Positions 32,573-42,228 of a stretch of DNA of 64,000 nt are shown in pieces (position 1 is the first letter of the stretch; every line of letters begins with the position of its first letter). The position numbers and the translations under genes were made by a program. The stretch is from Marinicella litoralis (GTDB lineage Bacteria > Pseudomonadota > Gammaproteobacteria > Xanthomonadales > Marinicellaceae). The notes beneath the pieces were generated by a model. The model did no database searches. It had not been told where the DNA came from and saw only the letters and a program-made list of their open reading frames with translations. The stretch covers positions 1,044,337-1,108,336 of the forward strand of contig NZ_NIHB01000001.1 in NCBI RefSeq assembly GCF_002591915.1, written 5' to 3'.

Positions 32573-35059
32573 ATGAAGTCAATAAGTACGCTTAACGTGC
32601 GCTTTTTTGTGTGCACCATTCTGATTTTTATAATCAATCCAACTCTGGTCTTAGGTCAAGCCCCTGTGGGGTATTACAGCACCATTGACGAAACCAATCC
32701 AACCACACTCAGAAACTCCATACATAACATCATTGATGATCACACGCGCTATCCTTATACGTCGTCAGCCGTGGACACTTGGGATGTATTGGAAATTGCT
32801 GATGAAGATCAAGACAATGCGGGCAATGTCATCACCATTTATCAGAATGACACCAATGCCAAAGAGGGTGGTGGTAACACCTTTTATAACCGCGAACATT
32901 CTTGGCCCAAATCATACGGCTTCCCGAATGATGGCAGCACCAACTACCCTTATACGGACATGCACCATTTATTCATCGCCGACAGTGGTTACAATTCTTC
33001 ACGCAGCAACAAGCCGTATGACTATTGTATTTCGGGTTGTGCTGAAAAAGTCACACTGGTCAATAACTCACGCGGTGGTCCGGGCATTTCAAATTGGACG
33101 GCAGGCTCATTCACCCAGGGCATGTGGGAAGTCTGGCAAGGACGCAAAGGCGATGTCGCCAGGGCTTTGATGTATATGGATGTGCGTTATGAAGGTGGCA
33201 CCCATGGGGTGACCGGCGTAGCAGAACCAGATTTAATTTTAACTGATGATCTGACACTGATCGAAAACTCAAATGCCGGCAGTAATTTATCAACTGCGTA
33301 TATGGGTTTGTTATCGGTGCTGATTACTTGGCACAACGATGACCCTGTCGATCTCATTGAATTACAACATGCCGAAGCTGTTTACAGTTTTCAAGGCAAC
33401 CGCAACCCCTTTGTAGACCACCCTGAATGGGTGGAATGTGTCTTTGAGTTGGTTTGTAATGGTGGTGGTACTGACACCACAGCACCCAGCCAGGTCAGTG
33501 GTTTATCGGCTGTTGCCAATACCAGCACTATCGATTTAGATTGGTTCGATAACACCGAGGCTGATTTGGCAGGTTACGATGTTTATCGCAGCCAAACTTC
33601 AGGCAGTGGTTATGTGAAAATCAACAGCAATCAATTGTCGCTGTCAGCGTATGCAGACAGCAGCATCACAGGTGGCACCACTTATTATTATGTGGTGACA
33701 GCCAGTGACATCACTGGCAATGAATCAATCAACAGCAACCAAGTGACGGTAACGGCACAATCATCAGGCGGTGGTACCTCAACGGCCTGGATCAATGAAA
33801 TTCACTATGACAACAAGGGCAAAGACCGCAATGAATCGGTAGAAATTGCGGGTCCGGCTGGCACCGATGTTTCAGGATGGACTTTGGATGCTTACAATGG
33901 CAGCACCGGTTTGGTCTATGATTCAATCAGTTTGTCTGGAACCATTGCGATGGAAGAAAATTGTATGGGCACCTTGGCCTTCGATTATGCCGGTCTGCAA
34001 AATGGATCACCGGACGGCGTGGCTTTGGTTGATTCCGTGGGCCAAGTCTTAGATTTTATAAGCTATGAAGGCAGTTTTACCGCCAACGACGGTGCGGCCA
34101 ATGGCCTGGTGTCGCATGACATCAATGTGTCAGAAACTGCTTCAACCAGCAGAAATCATTCGCTGCAATTGGGTGGAACAGGATCATCAGCGGCTGACTT
34201 TACTTGGCAATCTGCACAAAGTGCCACCAACGGCAATGTCAACAGCAACCAAGTGTTTGATGGTTGTGGTGCAGACACCACGGCACCATCGGCGCCGTTG
34301 AATCTGTCCGCCAATGCCAGTGATGCTCAAGTGGCACTGACATGGCAAGCCAACACTGAAAATGATTTGGCTGGCTATCATTTATTGCGCAGTACTTCAC
34401 CAGGTGGCTCGTATACCCAAGTTAACGGTTCGATCATTGTTGATACCCTGTATTTTGATACCTCGGTGAACAATGGAACCACTTATTATTATGTGCTCAA
34501 TGCTGTTGATTCAACCGGCAATGTGTCAACCAACAGCAGTGAAGTCAGCGCCACACCGACAGCACCTGTTGTCAGCAGTGATGTTTGGATCAACGAAATA
34601 CATTATGACAACGATTCCACCGATGTGGGTGAATTTGTAGAGATTGCCGGTGGTGCGGGTATTGATATAAGCGGTTGGCAAATCCTTCTGTACAATGGCA
34701 GTGGAGGTGCTGTTTATAAAACAGTGAACCTGTCTGGGGTGATACCCAATCAGCAAAATTCATTTGGTACCATTCCATTTGACATCAGTGGCATTCAAAA
34801 CGGTGCGCCTGATGGCTTGGCCTTGGTGGATGCTGCTGGTGTGGTGATTGAGTTTCTCAGTTATGAAGGCACGCTGACAGCGGTCGATGGTGCGGCTGCA
34901 GGCATGACTTCAGTCAACATAGGCGTCAGCGAAACCGGTTCTACCCCAGCGGGCTATTCATTGCAAAGGGCGGGATCTGGCATAGCGGCCAGCGACTTTG
35001 TATTTACCGCGCCGCAATCTGAAACTTACGGCCTGGTCAATACAGGCCAGTCATTTTAA
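32573..35059 (+). CDS. Exported modular endonuclease I with FN3 and lamin-tail-like modules
   Basis: The 828-residue product has a signal peptide (about residues 1-28, ending LVLG-QA). Residues about 30-290 are an endonuclease I/NucM domain: FYNREHSWPKSYGF, TDMHHLFIADSGYNSSRSN, GDVARALMYMDVRY, and LQHAEAVYSFQGNRNPFVDH. Two modules follow, each a fibronectin type III domain (DTTAPSQVSGLS, DTTAPSAPLNLS) plus a lamin-tail-like domain (WINEIHYDNKGKDRNE, WINEIHYDNDSTDVGE). GGGAG precedes the start. Secreted DNA degradation for nutrients or biofilm matrix turnover is likely. It lacks the IFxDGFE tag seen on its neighbours. Confidence 0.9.
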   Translation: MKSISTLNVRFFVCTILIFIINPTLVLGQAPVGYYSTIDETNPTTLRNSIHNIIDDHTRYPYTSSAVDTWDVLEIADEDQDNAGNVITIYQNDTNAKEGGGNTFYNREHSWPKSYGFPNDGSTNYPYTDMHHLFIADSGYNSSRSNKPYDYCISGCAEKVTLVNNSRGGPGISNWTAGSFTQGMWEVWQGRKGDVARALMYMDVRYEGGTHGVTGVAEPDLILTDDLTLIENSNAGSNLSTAYMGLLSVLITWHNDDPVDLIELQHAEAVYSFQGNRNPFVDHPEWVECVFELVCNGGGTDTTAPSQVSGLSAVANTSTIDLDWFDNTEADLAGYDVYRSQTSGSGYVKINSNQLSLSAYADSSITGGTTYYYVVTASDITGNESINSNQVTVTAQSSGGGTSTAWINEIHYDNKGKDRNESVEIAGPAGTDVSGWTLDAYNGSTGLVYDSISLSGTIAMEENCMGTLAFDYAGLQNGSPDGVALVDSVGQVLDFISYEGSFTANDGAANGLVSHDINVSETASTSRNHSLQLGGTGSSAADFTWQSAQSATNGNVNSNQVFDGCGADTTAPSAPLNLSANASDAQVALTWQANTENDLAGYHLLRSTSPGGSYTQVNGSIIVDTLYFDTSVNNGTTYYYVLNAVDSTGNVSTNSSEVSATPTAPVVSSDVWINEIHYDNDSTDVGEFVEIAGGAGIDISGWQILLYNGSGGAVYKTVNLSGVIPNQQNSFGTIPFDISGIQNGAPDGLALVDAAGVVIEFLSYEGTLTAVDGAAAGMTSVNIGVSETGSTPAGYSLQRAGSGIAASDFVFTAPQSETYGLVNTGQSF

Positions 35060-35081
35060 ACACCCTTAACGAAACCGATAC

Positions 35082-35110
35082 AAAAAAACCCACTTTCTGG
35101 TGGGTTTTTT
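35082..35110 (+). terminator. Intrinsic terminator of the endonuclease gene
   Basis: The 11-base stem AAAAAACCCAC/GTGGGTTTTTT with a six-base loop ends in a T run. It is symmetrical, with A on the left and T on the right, so it can also end transcription of the convergent pair at 35166-36358. Confidence 0.85.
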
Positions 35111-35165
35111 ATTGGGTGCTGCGGAAGCTGAAAAAATGACAGCACAGCCAAGAAGCCACAGGGTA

Positions 35166-35822
35166 TCAGTTATCGATTAATTCGGTAAACAGCACGCCAC
35201 AACCACTGGCATCGGTACAAACGCTGTCGGTGTAAGGTGGCACAGTAGAGTGAATGATATTCAGGTAATACAGCGTGTTCTTTTCCAAGATACATTTTAC
35301 AACCAAATCAGTTGGTGATGGATTGTCCTTGGTGGTCCAGCGCAGAACGGGGGCGGTGGATCCACCGGCATATTGGCCACCAACCACACAGCGACCGCGC
35401 CCGACATCAGGTGAGCTGACATTGAAATCACCTGGGCATTTGCTGAGTGATACGGTATAAGAGGCTGGGGTGTAATTGGCTGTCGGTTGTTCAAATGAAT
35501 TTTTCCGTAGATACAGTGTAAGCGGAGTGGTAACAGGGAAAGTGGCGTATTTATTGATCGGTATGGCAAACGAAAATGACGATGAGGTGGAGTCGCCAAA
35601 AGGGTTGCCAGAAAAAGCCTCGTAAGACATGGTTTGTGGCGTTGTTCCTACAGGTGGTTGGTGCAGGGTGCAATCTGTCTCGGGTCCGATCAAAGCACCG
35701 GAAACCAATGAAGCATTCTCAGCATCTACATTGATCTTTAATTCAGCCGTTTCATCCAAGTCGTAGAAATATTGGGCAGCCATAGAGTCAAAAGCAAACA
35801 GCAAAAGAAGCAATTGTTTCAT
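35166..35822 (-). CDS. Hypothetical exported protein (second of a coupled pair)
   Basis: The 218-residue product has a short signal peptide (MKQLLLLLFAFDSMAAQ). The mature part is beta-rich with about seven cysteines (DCTLHQP; SKCPGD; GRCVVGG; VKCILEK; SVCTDASGCG), suggesting several disulfides. I know no family. The start overlaps the stop of the upstream gene by four bases (35819-35822), so the two are translationally coupled and probably act together. No IFxDGFE tag. Confidence 0.6.
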   Translation of the reverse strand: MKQLLLLLFAFDSMAAQYFYDLDETAELKINVDAENASLVSGALIGPETDCTLHQPPVGTTPQTMSYEAFSGNPFGDSTSSSFSFAIPINKYATFPVTTPLTLYLRKNSFEQPTANYTPASYTVSLSKCPGDFNVSSPDVGRGRCVVGGQYAGGSTAPVLRWTTKDNPSPTDLVVKCILEKNTLYYLNIIHSTVPPYTDSVCTDASGCGVLFTELIDN

Positions 35823-36358
35823 TCGAATCCTCCGAGAAAAATGATTTCTCTTGGGTCAATAAACTCAACCCCATTGTCACAGACGATGTCGCCGTTGATG
35901 GAGTCGTATTTAAAATAAAGGTTGTTGCCGTCGGTAAACACCAGTGCATCTGAATCTGCTTTGAATTCAATAGACAGGCCGTTCAGTAAGATTCGAGGTG
36001 GGTCAGTTGGAATGATTCCGCTCGCTGAGGTACAGTTGTTGAGGTTACTGGTCTCAGTAAACAGGTGTAAATCCGAATAAAAGTTGACTTCAACGGTATC
36101 ACTCAAAGGGTAGCGATAGCCATCAATGACAATGAAGTGGTTGTTGCTTGTGCAGCCGGCCGTGTTGATGATAATGACATCGTCGGCCGATCCGTTGTTG
36201 ATCACAGCGGCTTGGAATTGGCAGGTGCTGTGTGTGTATGAAATCGGAAACAACAAATCAGAATACAAGACAGGTGAGCCATCATTGATTACATTGAATG
36301 TCCACAGTGCTTGTGAAGACATCGGTGTTAATAAAAAGATCAGTGTTAACAATTTCAT
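35819..36358 (-). CDS. Hypothetical exported protein ending in IIFLGGFE
   Basis: The 179-residue product has a signal peptide (MKLLTLIFLLTPMSSQA). The mature part is beta-rich with four cysteines (STCQFQA; TAGCTSN; NNCTSAS; DIVCDNG). It ends exactly in DPREIIFLGGFE, a variant of the C-terminal tag on other exported proteins here. First gene of a coupled two-gene unit. Function unknown; the tag suggests the same sorting or anchoring route. Confidence 0.65.
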   Translation of the reverse strand: MKLLTLIFLLTPMSSQALWTFNVINDGSPVLYSDLLFPISYTHSTCQFQAAVINNGSADDVIIINTAGCTSNNHFIVIDGYRYPLSDTVEVNFYSDLHLFTETSNLNNCTSASGIIPTDPPRILLNGLSIEFKADSDALVFTDGNNLYFKYDSINGDIVCDNGVEFIDPREIIFLGGFE

Positions 36359-36567
36359 GTTTTTGCCCTGTTTTTAAATTCAGCCACCAGTCATATTTTA
36401 CCAGATCAGCTTGAGTCAAAACGGCAGGTCAATGGCCCGATGTTTTGGCATCAATTGAATCAGTATAAACGGTGTAGTCAGCAAGCTCAAGGCAGCAAGT
36501 CAGAATTTGCAGGGCTGGGTCACACAATGAAGTTTTCAGTCAAACAGCTAAAGTGGCTTCCACAAAA

Positions 36568-36594
36568 CAAAAAAAAGCACCCAGATGGGTGCTT
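36568..36594 (-). terminator. Intrinsic terminator of nrdJ
   Basis: AAGCACCC/GGGTGCTT (36575-36582 with 36587-36594) and loop AGAT have a run of A on the low-coordinate side, which is a T run on the minus strand. It lies about 25 bases past the nrdJ stop. Confidence 0.85.
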
Positions 36595-36619
36595 AGTTCT
36601 GACTGTTATTGGCTGAATA

Positions 36620-39157
36620 TTAGCCACATTTAGAGGAACCACAACTCTTACAAGTCAGGCAGCCTTCTTGGTAAATCAGTTCGGTAGATTGGCAGTTTTC
36701 ACAGGTACCTTTGCCCACTTTGGTGCCATCTTCGATGTACTTTTTCAATGCACGGGTAACGCCGTTTTTCCAAGTGTTGATTGATTCGCTGTCCAATTGT
36801 AAACTGTTGATCAACTCCACCACTTTTTCAATTGGCATGCCGTGTCTTAAGGTGCTGGAAATCAGTTTGGCATAATTCCAAAATTCTGGATTGAATTTAT
36901 GTGACAAACCTTCAACTGTGGTTTTGTAGCCACGTTTGTTACAGAATTGGAAATCATAACGTGAGGAACCATCATCCATAAAGCTTTTTATGATCAAGCC
37001 AGTTTCAATCGATCTGGGCAGGAAGATGCCATCTTCATCATCGGCCAAACCAGTGAAAATTTCATAGGGTTTACCATTGATGGTGCCGACAAAAGCAATC
37101 CATTTTTCTTTGTTGTTATGGAACCTAACCACTTCAGCATCCAATACTTCAGGACGCTTGGTGGGGAAGTCAACCAACTCATCGGTTTTTTCCTCGTTGG
37201 AGATCAGTACACCTGAACGGGAGCCATCGCGGTAAACTGTAACGCCTTTACAACCCACTTTCCAAGCTTCCATATATAATTTACCCACCAGTTTTTCATT
37301 GACGTCTTCTGGCAGATTGATGGTCACGCTGATGCTGTGATCAACCCATTTTTGAACCGCACCTTGCATCCGCACTTTACTCAACCAATCCACATCGTTT
37401 GAAGTGGCTTTGTGATAGGGTGATTTCTTGATCAAGGCATTCAGTTCTTTCTGTGCATAGTTTTTACTGGTGTCATAACCATTCACTTCCATCCATTGTT
37501 TGAAACGGTGGTGGAACACAATGTATTCTTCCCATGAATCACCCACTTCATCAACAAAGTCCACCCTGGCGTCTTTGTCATTGGGATTGACTTTGCGGCG
37601 GCGTTTGTAAACGGGCATAAACACCGGCTCAATACCAGACGATGTCTGGGTCATTAAACTGGTGGTTCCCGTCGGTGCAATGGTCAATAGCGCAATGTTG
37701 CGACGACCGTGCTTGACCATTTCATCGTACAACGAGGGATCGGCTTCCTTAAGACGCTGGATGAATGGGTTGTCTTGTTCACGGCTGCTGTCATAGATAC
37801 CAAAAGCACCACGTTCTTTGGCCATTTCGACCGAAGCTCGGTAAGTTTCAATGGCGATGGTTTTATGCACCTGCTCGGTCAATAAGTTACCTTCTTCGCT
37901 GCCATAGCGAATGCCCAAAGCGGCCAGCATGTCACCTTCCGCAGTGATGCCAATGCCTGTTCGGCGTCCTTCATTGGCTTTGGTTTTGATGTTCAGCCAC
38001 AGGTTTTTCTCGATGCGTTTGACTTCATCGGTTTCCGGATCAGCTTCAATTTTGTCGATGATTGAATCAATTTTTTCCAATTCCAAATCAATGATGTCAT
38101 CCATCAAGCGTTGTGCTTTGCCGACATGGTCAATGAACAGGCTTTGGTTGAATTCGGCTTTGTCAGTAAATGGATGGTCAACGTATGAAAATAAGTTGAT
38201 GGCCAACAAACGACATGAATCATAAGGACACAATGGAATTTCACCACATGGGTTGGTGGAGACTGTTTTATAACCCAAGTCAGCATAACAATCAGGTACC
38301 GATTCGCGGGTGATGGTGTCCCAAAATAAAATACCAGGCTCAGCTGATTTCCATGCATTGTGGATGATTTTTTTCCACAACTTACGGGCTTTGATGTCTT
38401 TGGTGAATTGTGGTTTGTCACTGTAGATGGGGTATTTTTGGTGGTAATCGCTGTTGTCGCTGACGGCTTTCATGAATTCATCGTCAATCCGCACAGAGAC
38501 GTTGGCGCCGGTGACTTTGCCTTGTTCCATTTTTGCATCAATGAAATTTTCTGCATCTGGGTGGTTGATGGAAACCGATAACATCAAAGCACCACGACGA
38601 CCATCTTGTGCCACTTCACGCGTAGAGTTTGAATAACGTTCCATAAAAGGAACGATGCCGGTGGATGTCAATGCTGAGTTTTTGACAGCAGAGCCACTGG
38701 GTCTGATGTGTGACAAGTCATGACCCACTCCGCCACGGCGTTTCATCAGTTGTACCTGTTCTTGGTCAATTTTCATGATTCCGCCATAAGAGTCGGATTC
38801 GCCATCGTTACCAATCACAAAACAATTTGACAGCGAGGCGATTTGGTGTGGGTTACCAATACCGGTCATGGGACCACCTTGTGGTACCAAGTATTTAAAG
38901 TCTTGAATTAAGGCGAAGACATCTGATTGAGACAATGGGTTGGGGTATTTTTTTTCAACCCGCGCAATTTCTGCAGCCAACCTGTGGTGCATGTCATCTG
39001 GAGTTTTCTCATACACATGACCTTCCGAGTCTTTCAAAGCGTATTTATTGACCCAGACTCGAGCCGCCAAATCATCGCCTTTGAAATATTCTAAAGCGGC
39101 TTGATAAGCTTCATCTTGTGTATAAGATGGCAGCTCAGTTAATAATGATGCTTGCAT
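36620..39157 (-). CDS. nrdJ: Adenosylcobalamin-dependent (class II) ribonucleotide reductase
   Basis: The 845-residue protein reduces ribonucleotides to deoxyribonucleotides using B12, with no oxygen requirement. STNPCGEIPLCPYDSCRLL carries the active-site Cys/Glu loop. RRGGVGHDLSHIRPSGS and TNP blocks match the family, and APTGTTSLMTQTSSGIEPVF matches the nucleotide loop. The C-terminus has a zinc-type cluster, CENCQ then CLTCKSCGSSKCG, which carries the redox cysteines. The start is at 39157 with GGGAC upstream. No class I nrdA/B is seen in the window. The next genes upstream on the same strand are 550 bases away. Confidence 0.95.
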   Translation of the reverse strand: MQASLLTELPSYTQDEAYQAALEYFKGDDLAARVWVNKYALKDSEGHVYEKTPDDMHHRLAAEIARVEKKYPNPLSQSDVFALIQDFKYLVPQGGPMTGIGNPHQIASLSNCFVIGNDGESDSYGGIMKIDQEQVQLMKRRGGVGHDLSHIRPSGSAVKNSALTSTGIVPFMERYSNSTREVAQDGRRGALMLSVSINHPDAENFIDAKMEQGKVTGANVSVRIDDEFMKAVSDNSDYHQKYPIYSDKPQFTKDIKARKLWKKIIHNAWKSAEPGILFWDTITRESVPDCYADLGYKTVSTNPCGEIPLCPYDSCRLLAINLFSYVDHPFTDKAEFNQSLFIDHVGKAQRLMDDIIDLELEKIDSIIDKIEADPETDEVKRIEKNLWLNIKTKANEGRRTGIGITAEGDMLAALGIRYGSEEGNLLTEQVHKTIAIETYRASVEMAKERGAFGIYDSSREQDNPFIQRLKEADPSLYDEMVKHGRRNIALLTIAPTGTTSLMTQTSSGIEPVFMPVYKRRRKVNPNDKDARVDFVDEVGDSWEEYIVFHHRFKQWMEVNGYDTSKNYAQKELNALIKKSPYHKATSNDVDWLSKVRMQGAVQKWVDHSISVTINLPEDVNEKLVGKLYMEAWKVGCKGVTVYRDGSRSGVLISNEEKTDELVDFPTKRPEVLDAEVVRFHNNKEKWIAFVGTINGKPYEIFTGLADDEDGIFLPRSIETGLIIKSFMDDGSSRYDFQFCNKRGYKTTVEGLSHKFNPEFWNYAKLISSTLRHGMPIEKVVELINSLQLDSESINTWKNGVTRALKKYIEDGTKVGKGTCENCQSTELIYQEGCLTCKSCGSSKCG

Positions 39158-39707
39158 ATTTTTTGTCCCAACTTGTTTGTTCTGATGTTTAAAATTTGAA
39201 ATACTTTTTTAATTGGAAAATATTATTTTTTTCAATTAAAAGGTGATTTTGTAAAATTAGCAGAAAAATAAATTATCAATAATTTCAATTGTTTAGTTCG
39301 AATGTCCTGTATTCTGAAATAAAAGCAAAATTAATTATATTCTTTATTTTCAATGACTTATCTGGTTTACACGCAATCACACTGGCTGTTTCTTCGGTAG
39401 GAGAATATATCATACTAGGGCACTGCAAATCCATTCAAAAGTGTTAACTTTTTAATTTAAAAATTACAAAAGTTTCCCAAAAAAATAAATTTTAAAAATA
39501 AATTTAATGGTGACTGAATGGTAATTGCTGACTGAACACAGTTCTGAGGATGGTTTTGACTGGCTTTTACAGGCCTATTTATGGGCAGTTGAATCAGTGT
39601 GTTGGGATAATGAGGTTCATTGAAGTTAAGTTTGCTGTTTGCATGAATGGATCACTACATACACTTGATATGATATAAATAGATTGTTTGTTGCTTGAGC
39701 CGATGGA
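39158..39707. other. AT-rich intergenic region upstream of nrdJ
   Basis: Five hundred and fifty bases without a gene, very A/T rich with poly-A and poly-T tracts near 39210-39500. On the minus strand a TATAAT (plus-strand 39334-39339) could be the nrdJ -10, but no good -35 matches. I looked for a cobalamin riboswitch and for NrdR boxes and could not recognise either by eye. It also holds the 3' side of the NYN gene. Confidence 0.5.
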
Positions 39708-40184
39708 TCAATGCGCTTGTAGCCAGTTGGCATTGATTGGTATGAATTTAGAGGCGGTGTTGATCAGGGCATCAGCGGTTAATTGGGTGACACCGTATAC
39801 ATGGGTTTTTACCGCGTATTTTTCCATCACATGCTTGAGCAGCATGGCAAAATCGCCATCACCGGAAAGTAACACGATTTGATCCAAGTCTTTGGCGGCT
39901 TCTAAGATGTCGATGGTGATACCCACGTCCCAATCGCCTTTGGCCGAACCATCACTGCGTTGAATGAATGGTTTTAGCTTGACCTCAAAACCAATGTGTC
40001 TGAGGGCGCTTTGAAACTTTTTTTGATCATCCACATTGCGGCTGATGGCATAGGCATTGGCGGTGATGATTTCACCTTGTTCACTGAGGTGCTGCCAGAA
40101 ACCGCGGTAATCAAATGAGCGACCAAAGGCGTCTCTGGTGGTGTAGTAAATATTTTGTACATCAACAAAAACGCCGATTTTCAT
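39708..40184 (-). CDS. NYN domain protein (LabA/DUF88-like)
   Basis: The 158-residue protein has the PIN-like NYN nuclease fold. Acidic residues are in the expected places: GVFVDVQNIYYTTRD at the N-terminus, KGDWDVGITIDILE and LLSGDGDFAMLLKHV. NYN proteins are predicted RNA-processing nucleases. Its ATG follows the stop codon of the helicase with no gap (TAA then ATG), so the two are co-translated and may act on RNA together. Confidence 0.9.
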   Translation of the reverse strand: MKIGVFVDVQNIYYTTRDAFGRSFDYRGFWQHLSEQGEIITANAYAISRNVDDQKKFQSALRHIGFEVKLKPFIQRSDGSAKGDWDVGITIDILEAAKDLDQIVLLSGDGDFAMLLKHVMEKYAVKTHVYGVTQLTADALINTASKFIPINANWLQAH

Positions 40185-41999
40185 TTAGCTTCTTGATCCG
40201 CTTGAACGAGGTCCTGCAGATCTTTGGCCAGCAGATCGGCCACTACCAGAGCGGTTGGCACCAGCCCGGTTACCACTGGCTTGATTGCCACCGGCTCGGT
40301 TGCCACTGGGTCTGCTTTTATTTTGACCTTTGTAACCGCCAGTAGAATGACGGCCTTCAGCACTTGAGCCTGATCTGCCATCAGCAGAACGGTTTCTTTG
40401 TCCTGGGTTGCCTGATGGTTTTTTGTAGGGTGACTTCTTAAAAGGAGCGCTTTCATCAGCTGATCGTCGGTCATCCGACTTGAACGGCTTTTTGAAGTTG
40501 TTGTTTTTTCCTTTGTAGTTAGAACGTTTGTTGCCGCCTTCATTGTCGCTGTCTTTGTTCCAAGGACTTTGCCCAGACCGGCGTTGACCTTCTTTGGCTT
40601 GCAGGCTGCGTTCACGTGCTTCTTGATTTTCTTTTTCAGAACGGTTGGCCCATTTTTCTTTGATTGAAGCTTTGACAAAAGGTCTGGTTTTGGGCTTCTT
40701 GGGTTTTTTCTTGTTGCGTGCTTCGGTTTCAAGTTTGGCCCTGAATTTGTTGCTGTCCTTTTGGTATTGTTTGGCTTTTTCTTTCGCCTGTTGTTTGTAA
40801 GGTGCTGGTCTTTTTGGTTTGTTGGCATAACTGCCACGCATGGCTTCTTTGGACTCAGGCACATCATGGGTTGGTTCAAAATCGTCAACAATGACTCGCT
40901 TGAGTTTGTTGCCAATCAATTTTTCCACATCAAACAACTGGACAAATTCATCGGCACTGACCAATGACACGGCTTCACCTTCGGCACCGGCTCGGCCCGT
41001 ACGACCAATCCGATGCACATAATCCTCAGGTACATTGGGTAAGTCAAAGTTAACCACATGGGGTAACAGGTCAATATCAATACCACGGGCAGCGATGTCT
41101 GTAGCCACCAATACTCGCACTTTGCCATCTTTGAAAGCGGCCAGTGCTTTGGTTCTTGCAGCTTGACTCTTGTTGCCATGAATGGCCAAAGAAGTGACAC
41201 CGAATTTTTCTAAATATTCTGACAGTTTATTTGATCCATGTTTGGTGCGACAGAACACCAAAACTTGTTGCCATTGGCCTTGTGCCACAAGGTGCAACAG
41301 CAATTCTTTTTTACGTTTCTTATCAACCGGATGCATGACTTGCGCCACCCTTTCTGCGGTTGTGGTTTGTGGGTCAATTGATATTTCAACTGGGTTTTTG
41401 GTGATGCCTTTGGCTAATTGTCTGATTTCTTTGGAAAACGTGGCTGAAAACATCAGGTTTTGTCTTTTATTTGGTAACACATGCATGATGCGTTTGATGT
41501 CATGGATAAAACCCATGTCCAACATGCGGTCGGCTTCATCAAGTACCAACACTTCCAGATCATCAAATCGAACTGCATTTTGGCTGTATAGATCCAACAA
41601 TCGTCCAGGAGTGGCCACCAATATATCGACACCACGTCTGAGTTTTTGCATTTGTGGGTTGATTTTCACCCCACCAAAAACCACGGCTGAACGCAAGTTC
41701 ATGTATTTGCCATAGGTCATCACACTGGCTTCAACCTGTGCGGCCAACTCTCTTGTGGGTGTCAGAATCAGGGTGCGGGCACAGTTGGATTTAACTGGCT
41801 TGCCTCTGCTGAGCAATTCTAATATGGGAAGGGTAAAACCAGCAGTTTTTCCGGTACCTGTTTGGGCGGCTGCCATCACGTCTCTACCAGCTAAAACGGC
41901 AGGTATGGCTTGGGCTTGAATGGGTGAGGGTGTATCGTAGCCTTCTTCAGACACTGCGCGCAGCAGCGGCTTTGAAAGACCGAGTTCGGTAAATTTCAT
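40185..41999 (-). CDS. rhlE: DEAD-box RNA helicase, RhlE type
   Basis: The 604-residue protein has all helicase motifs in order: Q motif ([11 protein letters not shown]), [21 protein letters not shown] with surrounding [14 protein letters not shown], and [10 protein letters not shown]. The last third is a Lys/Arg/Ser/Gly-rich unstructured tail with repeats near the end ([20 protein letters not shown]), typical of RNA-binding tails. It unwinds RNA in ribosome assembly and decay. A 21-bp tandem repeat lies in its leader. The NYN gene follows directly. Confidence 0.92.
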   Translation of the reverse strand: MKFTELGLSKPLLRAVSEEGYDTPSPIQAQAIPAVLAGRDVMAAAQTGTGKTAGFTLPILELLSRGKPVKSNCARTLILTPTRELAAQVEASVMTYGKYMNLRSAVVFGGVKINPQMQKLRRGVDILVATPGRLLDLYSQNAVRFDDLEVLVLDEADRMLDMGFIHDIKRIMHVLPNKRQNLMFSATFSKEIRQLAKGITKNPVEISIDPQTTTAERVAQVMHPVDKKRKKELLLHLVAQGQWQQVLVFCRTKHGSNKLSEYLEKFGVTSLAIHGNKSQAARTKALAAFKDGKVRVLVATDIAARGIDIDLLPHVVNFDLPNVPEDYVHRIGRTGRAGAEGEAVSLVSADEFVQLFDVEKLIGNKLKRVIVDDFEPTHDVPESKEAMRGSYANKPKRPAPYKQQAKEKAKQYQKDSNKFRAKLETEARNKKKPKKPKTRPFVKASIKEKWANRSEKENQEARERSLQAKEGQRRSGQSPWNKDSDNEGGNKRSNYKGKNNNFKKPFKSDDRRSADESAPFKKSPYKKPSGNPGQRNRSADGRSGSSAEGRHSTGGYKGQNKSRPSGNRAGGNQASGNRAGANRSGSGRSAGQRSAGPRSSGSRS

Positions 42000-42023
42000 T
42001 TATTTTTCTCTGTATTTAGTAAC

Positions 42024-42065
42024 AGCACATTGGGCTGTTTGCACAGCACTTGAGGCTGTTTGCAC
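42024..42065 (-). repeat. 21-bp tandem repeat in the rhlE leader
   Basis: Unit 42024-42044 (agcacattgggctgtttgc and ac) is repeated at 42045-42065 with three differences; a third, very degraded unit follows. It lies 24-66 bases upstream of the helicase start on the minus strand. The 12-base core GGCTGTTTGCAC is identical in both units. The 21-base period equals two helical turns. Confidence 0.7.
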
Positions 42066-42228
42066 TTTGGGTTGTGCGACAAATATCAGAAAAGTAGAAT
42101 TGCTGTTTTGCGCACGCTTATGAGCCTGTTGACTCAATCTTTGCCCGTCTTTTTCAGCGGGAGGCGTACTTTACCTGAAGTGACGGGTAATTACCACCTA
42201 TAATCCTGTTTAATCGAAATGAACGGCT

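Noticed and set aside
32685-33170. Overlapping frame in the endonuclease gene
   Set aside because: It lacks motifs, while the main frame carries the full endonuclease I motif set.
39290-39320. tRNA-like T-loop (GTTCGAATG)
   Set aside because: No acceptor or anticodon stem can be drawn around it; surrounding sequence is A/T rich. No tRNA elsewhere in the window.
39158-39707. Cobalamin riboswitch or NrdR boxes upstream of nrdJ
   Set aside because: I looked for these signals and did not recognise them. Not claimed without a covariance or motif search.
40181-40915. Alternative reading frame of 244 residues inside the rhlE tail
   Set aside because: It is Lys/Thr-rich low-complexity sequence forced by the repetitive, basic helicase tail. 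The helicase frame continues cleanly to its stop with the expected motif order.
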